The notes below the pieces were generated by a model. The model saw only the letters and a program-made list of their open reading frames with translations. It made no database searches and was not told where the DNA came from. DNA of 15,363 bases from assembly GCA_011322575.1 (NCBI GenBank), contig DRMK01000267.1, positions 1 to 15,363 on the forward strand, in the 5' to 3' direction. The translations under genes were made by a program, and so were the position numbers. Shown here piece after piece: positions 14,386 to 15,363 of this stretch. The stretch comes from Gammaproteobacteria bacterium. GTDB taxonomy: Bacteria > Pseudomonadota > Gammaproteobacteria > Thiohalospirales > Thiohalospiraceae. Position 1 is the stretch's first letter, and each line of letters begins with the position of its first letter.

Positions 14386-14742
14386 CTACTCCCTCTGGCC
14401 ACGCTCTATGACTACCCCCACCTCCCGGCAGTCACGCAATGCACCTCTTTTGTCGATGCGCAGCCGCAGCCAGCGCACGCCAAACTCCTCCCGCACCAGC
14501 TCCGCCACCCGCTCCGCCAAGGTCTCCACCAGCTGAAACTCGCTGGAGCCCACGAACTCGATCAACCGCTTGGCTACCGCCTTGTAGTCCAGGGTCTCTC
14601 CGATGCGATCGGCCGCCGCCGCCCTGCGGATGTCGGCAGCCATCTCCAGATCCAGGCTGACCACCTGCTTGATACGGCGCTCCCAGTCGAAGATGCCTAT
14701 TACCGTTTCTATACGCAGATCACGCAGATAGATGATATCCAT
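14386..14742 (-). CDS. folB: Dihydroneopterin aldolase
   Basis: Cleaves or epimerises 7,8-dihydroneopterin to give hydroxymethyl-dihydropterin, the substrate of FolK encoded next to it. The 118-residue protein matches the octameric FolB family: the IGIFDWER motif with Glu21, Tyr53 in LDYKAVAKR, Glu73 in LVETLAERVA, and Lys98 near the C-terminus. The usual Lys-Pro-Gly/x-Ala around the catalytic lysine reads Lys-Arg-Gly-Ala here (98-101), and GVVIER closes the fold. It is the first gene of the leftward block, divergent from plsY, so a promoter should lie in the 74 bases before it. Confidence 0.94.
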   Translation of the reverse strand: MDIIYLRDLRIETVIGIFDWERRIKQVVSLDLEMAADIRRAAAADRIGETLDYKAVAKRLIEFVGSSEFQLVETLAERVAELVREEFGVRWLRLRIDKRGALRDCREVGVVIERGQRE

Positions 14743-14816
14743 GTGGCAAATATCCCATCAATTGGGTACGCTGTCCATATGATATTGCGTAACCATTTCC
14801 GGGGCGGAAAACGGAG
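14743..14816. promoter_or_regulatory. Divergent folB/plsY intergenic region
   Basis: This 74-base gap separates two divergent genes and should carry a promoter for each. It is more AT-rich than its surroundings. TATGAT at 14778-14783 is the best -10-like hexamer for plsY, but no matching -35 stands at 16-18 bases. For folB no convincing box pair is seen. Assignment rests on position more than on motif. Confidence 0.35.
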
Positions 14817-15363
14817 ATGCTGAACGGCGCGCTGATCGTGGCCGCCTACCTGCTCGGCTCCCTCTCCACCGCCGTGGTGGCCAGCAGGGCGCTGGGACTG
14901 CCCGACCCGCGCACCCGGGGATCCGGCAATCCGGGCGCCACCAACGTGCTGCGCATCGGCGGCAGGGGGGCGGCCGCCATCACCCTTCTGGGAGACATGC
15001 TGAAAGGGCTCGTCGCGGTGCTCGCCGGGCGGCTCGCGGGAGTTGGTGACGGAGTGGTCGCCGCCATGGGGATGGCGGCCTTTCTGGGCCACCTCTATCC
15101 GCTGTTCTTCGGTTTCAGGGGGGGCAAGGGGGTCGCCACCGGCCTTGGGGTGCTGCTGGGAATATCCTGGCCAGCAGGGTTGGCAGCGCTCCTCACCTGG
15201 CTTGCGGTAGCGGCCATCAGCCGCTACTCCTCTCTCTCGGCCCTGTGCGCCGCGCTGCTGGCCCCGGCGTGGGTTGCGCTGTTCAGCCACTCACTCCCCT
15301 TTCTCATCATGACCATTCTGCTGTGCGCGCTCCTGATCTGGCGCCATCGCAGCAATATCCGCA
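14817..15363 (+). CDS. plsY: Glycerol-3-phosphate acyltransferase PlsY (3' end outside window)
   Basis: Inner-membrane enzyme that acylates glycerol 3-phosphate from acyl-phosphate (made by PlsX), the first step of phospholipid synthesis. About 182 residues are visible and the frame is still open at the window edge; E. coli PlsY has 205. All three conserved cytoplasmic motifs are present: GSGNPGATNVLRIGG after helix one, GDMLKG ahead of helix two, and GHLYPLFFGFRGGKGVATGLG. Five or so hydrophobic helices can be traced. The start is ATG 14817; GGAG abuts it without spacing, as at hprK, so the ribosome-binding site is not ideal. It is divergent from folB, a neighbourhood common in proteobacteria. 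Confidence 0.95.
   Translation, partial: MLNGALIVAAYLLGSLSTAVVASRALGLPDPRTRGSGNPGATNVLRIGGRGAAAITLLGDMLKGLVAVLAGRLAGVGDGVVAAMGMAAFLGHLYPLFFGFRGGKGVATGLGVLLGISWPAGLAALLTWLAVAAISRYSSLSALCAALLAPAWVALFSHSLPFLIMTILLCALLIWRHRSNIR

Overview
The window reads as a stretch of core chromosome from a GC-rich gammaproteobacterium. The gene order kdsD-kdsC-lptC-lptA-lptB-rpoN-hpf-ptsN is typical of that class. The presence of hprK and of a mannose-type IIA protein beside rapZ and HPr fits non-enteric lineages (Chromatiales-like purple or sulfur-oxidising bacteria) better than Enterobacteria. This placement is an inference from gene content; no phylogeny was run. Coding density is very high, no gene-free gap reaches 300 bases, and I see no rRNA, tRNA, CRISPR, insertion sequence or phage gene.

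Forward block, bases 2-8685. It opens inside a calcium/sodium antiporter (yrbG-like, 5' end outside the window), followed by a small CxxC metal-binding protein whose stop codon overlaps the start of kdsD. KdsD and KdsC make Kdo precursors for lipopolysaccharide. LptC, LptA and LptB belong to the machine that carries lipopolysaccharide to the outer membrane. A 152-base gap holding a long stem-loop separates lptB from rpoN (sigma-54). Then come hpf (ribosome hibernation), ptsN (EIIA-Ntr), a short hprK, rapZ, a mannose-type IIA protein and HPr. The last four are joined by 4-base ATGA/GTGA overlaps. Together rpoN to HPr form a regulatory nitrogen-PTS module with no sugar permease and, in this window, no Enzyme I.

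Reverse block, bases 14742 down to 8734, converging on HPr. It runs folB-folK (folate synthesis), phoB-phoR (phosphate-type two-component system), a [2Fe-2S] subunit and a Tat-exported molybdopterin subunit of a xanthine-oxidase-family dehydrogenase, then a low-molecular-weight tyrosine phosphatase. From phoR to the phosphatase the genes abut or overlap, so they are probably co-translated. That mixture is the least ordinary part of the window.

At the right end plsY (glycerol-3-phosphate acyltransferase) points right, divergent from folB, and runs off the window.

The points most worth checking are: the phoBR/molybdo-hydroxylase/phosphatase gene array; the HprK that lacks its N-terminal domain and has an altered signature; a possible ATT start codon for phoR; and the structured leader before rpoN. 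I do not see strong evidence for a wholly new system.
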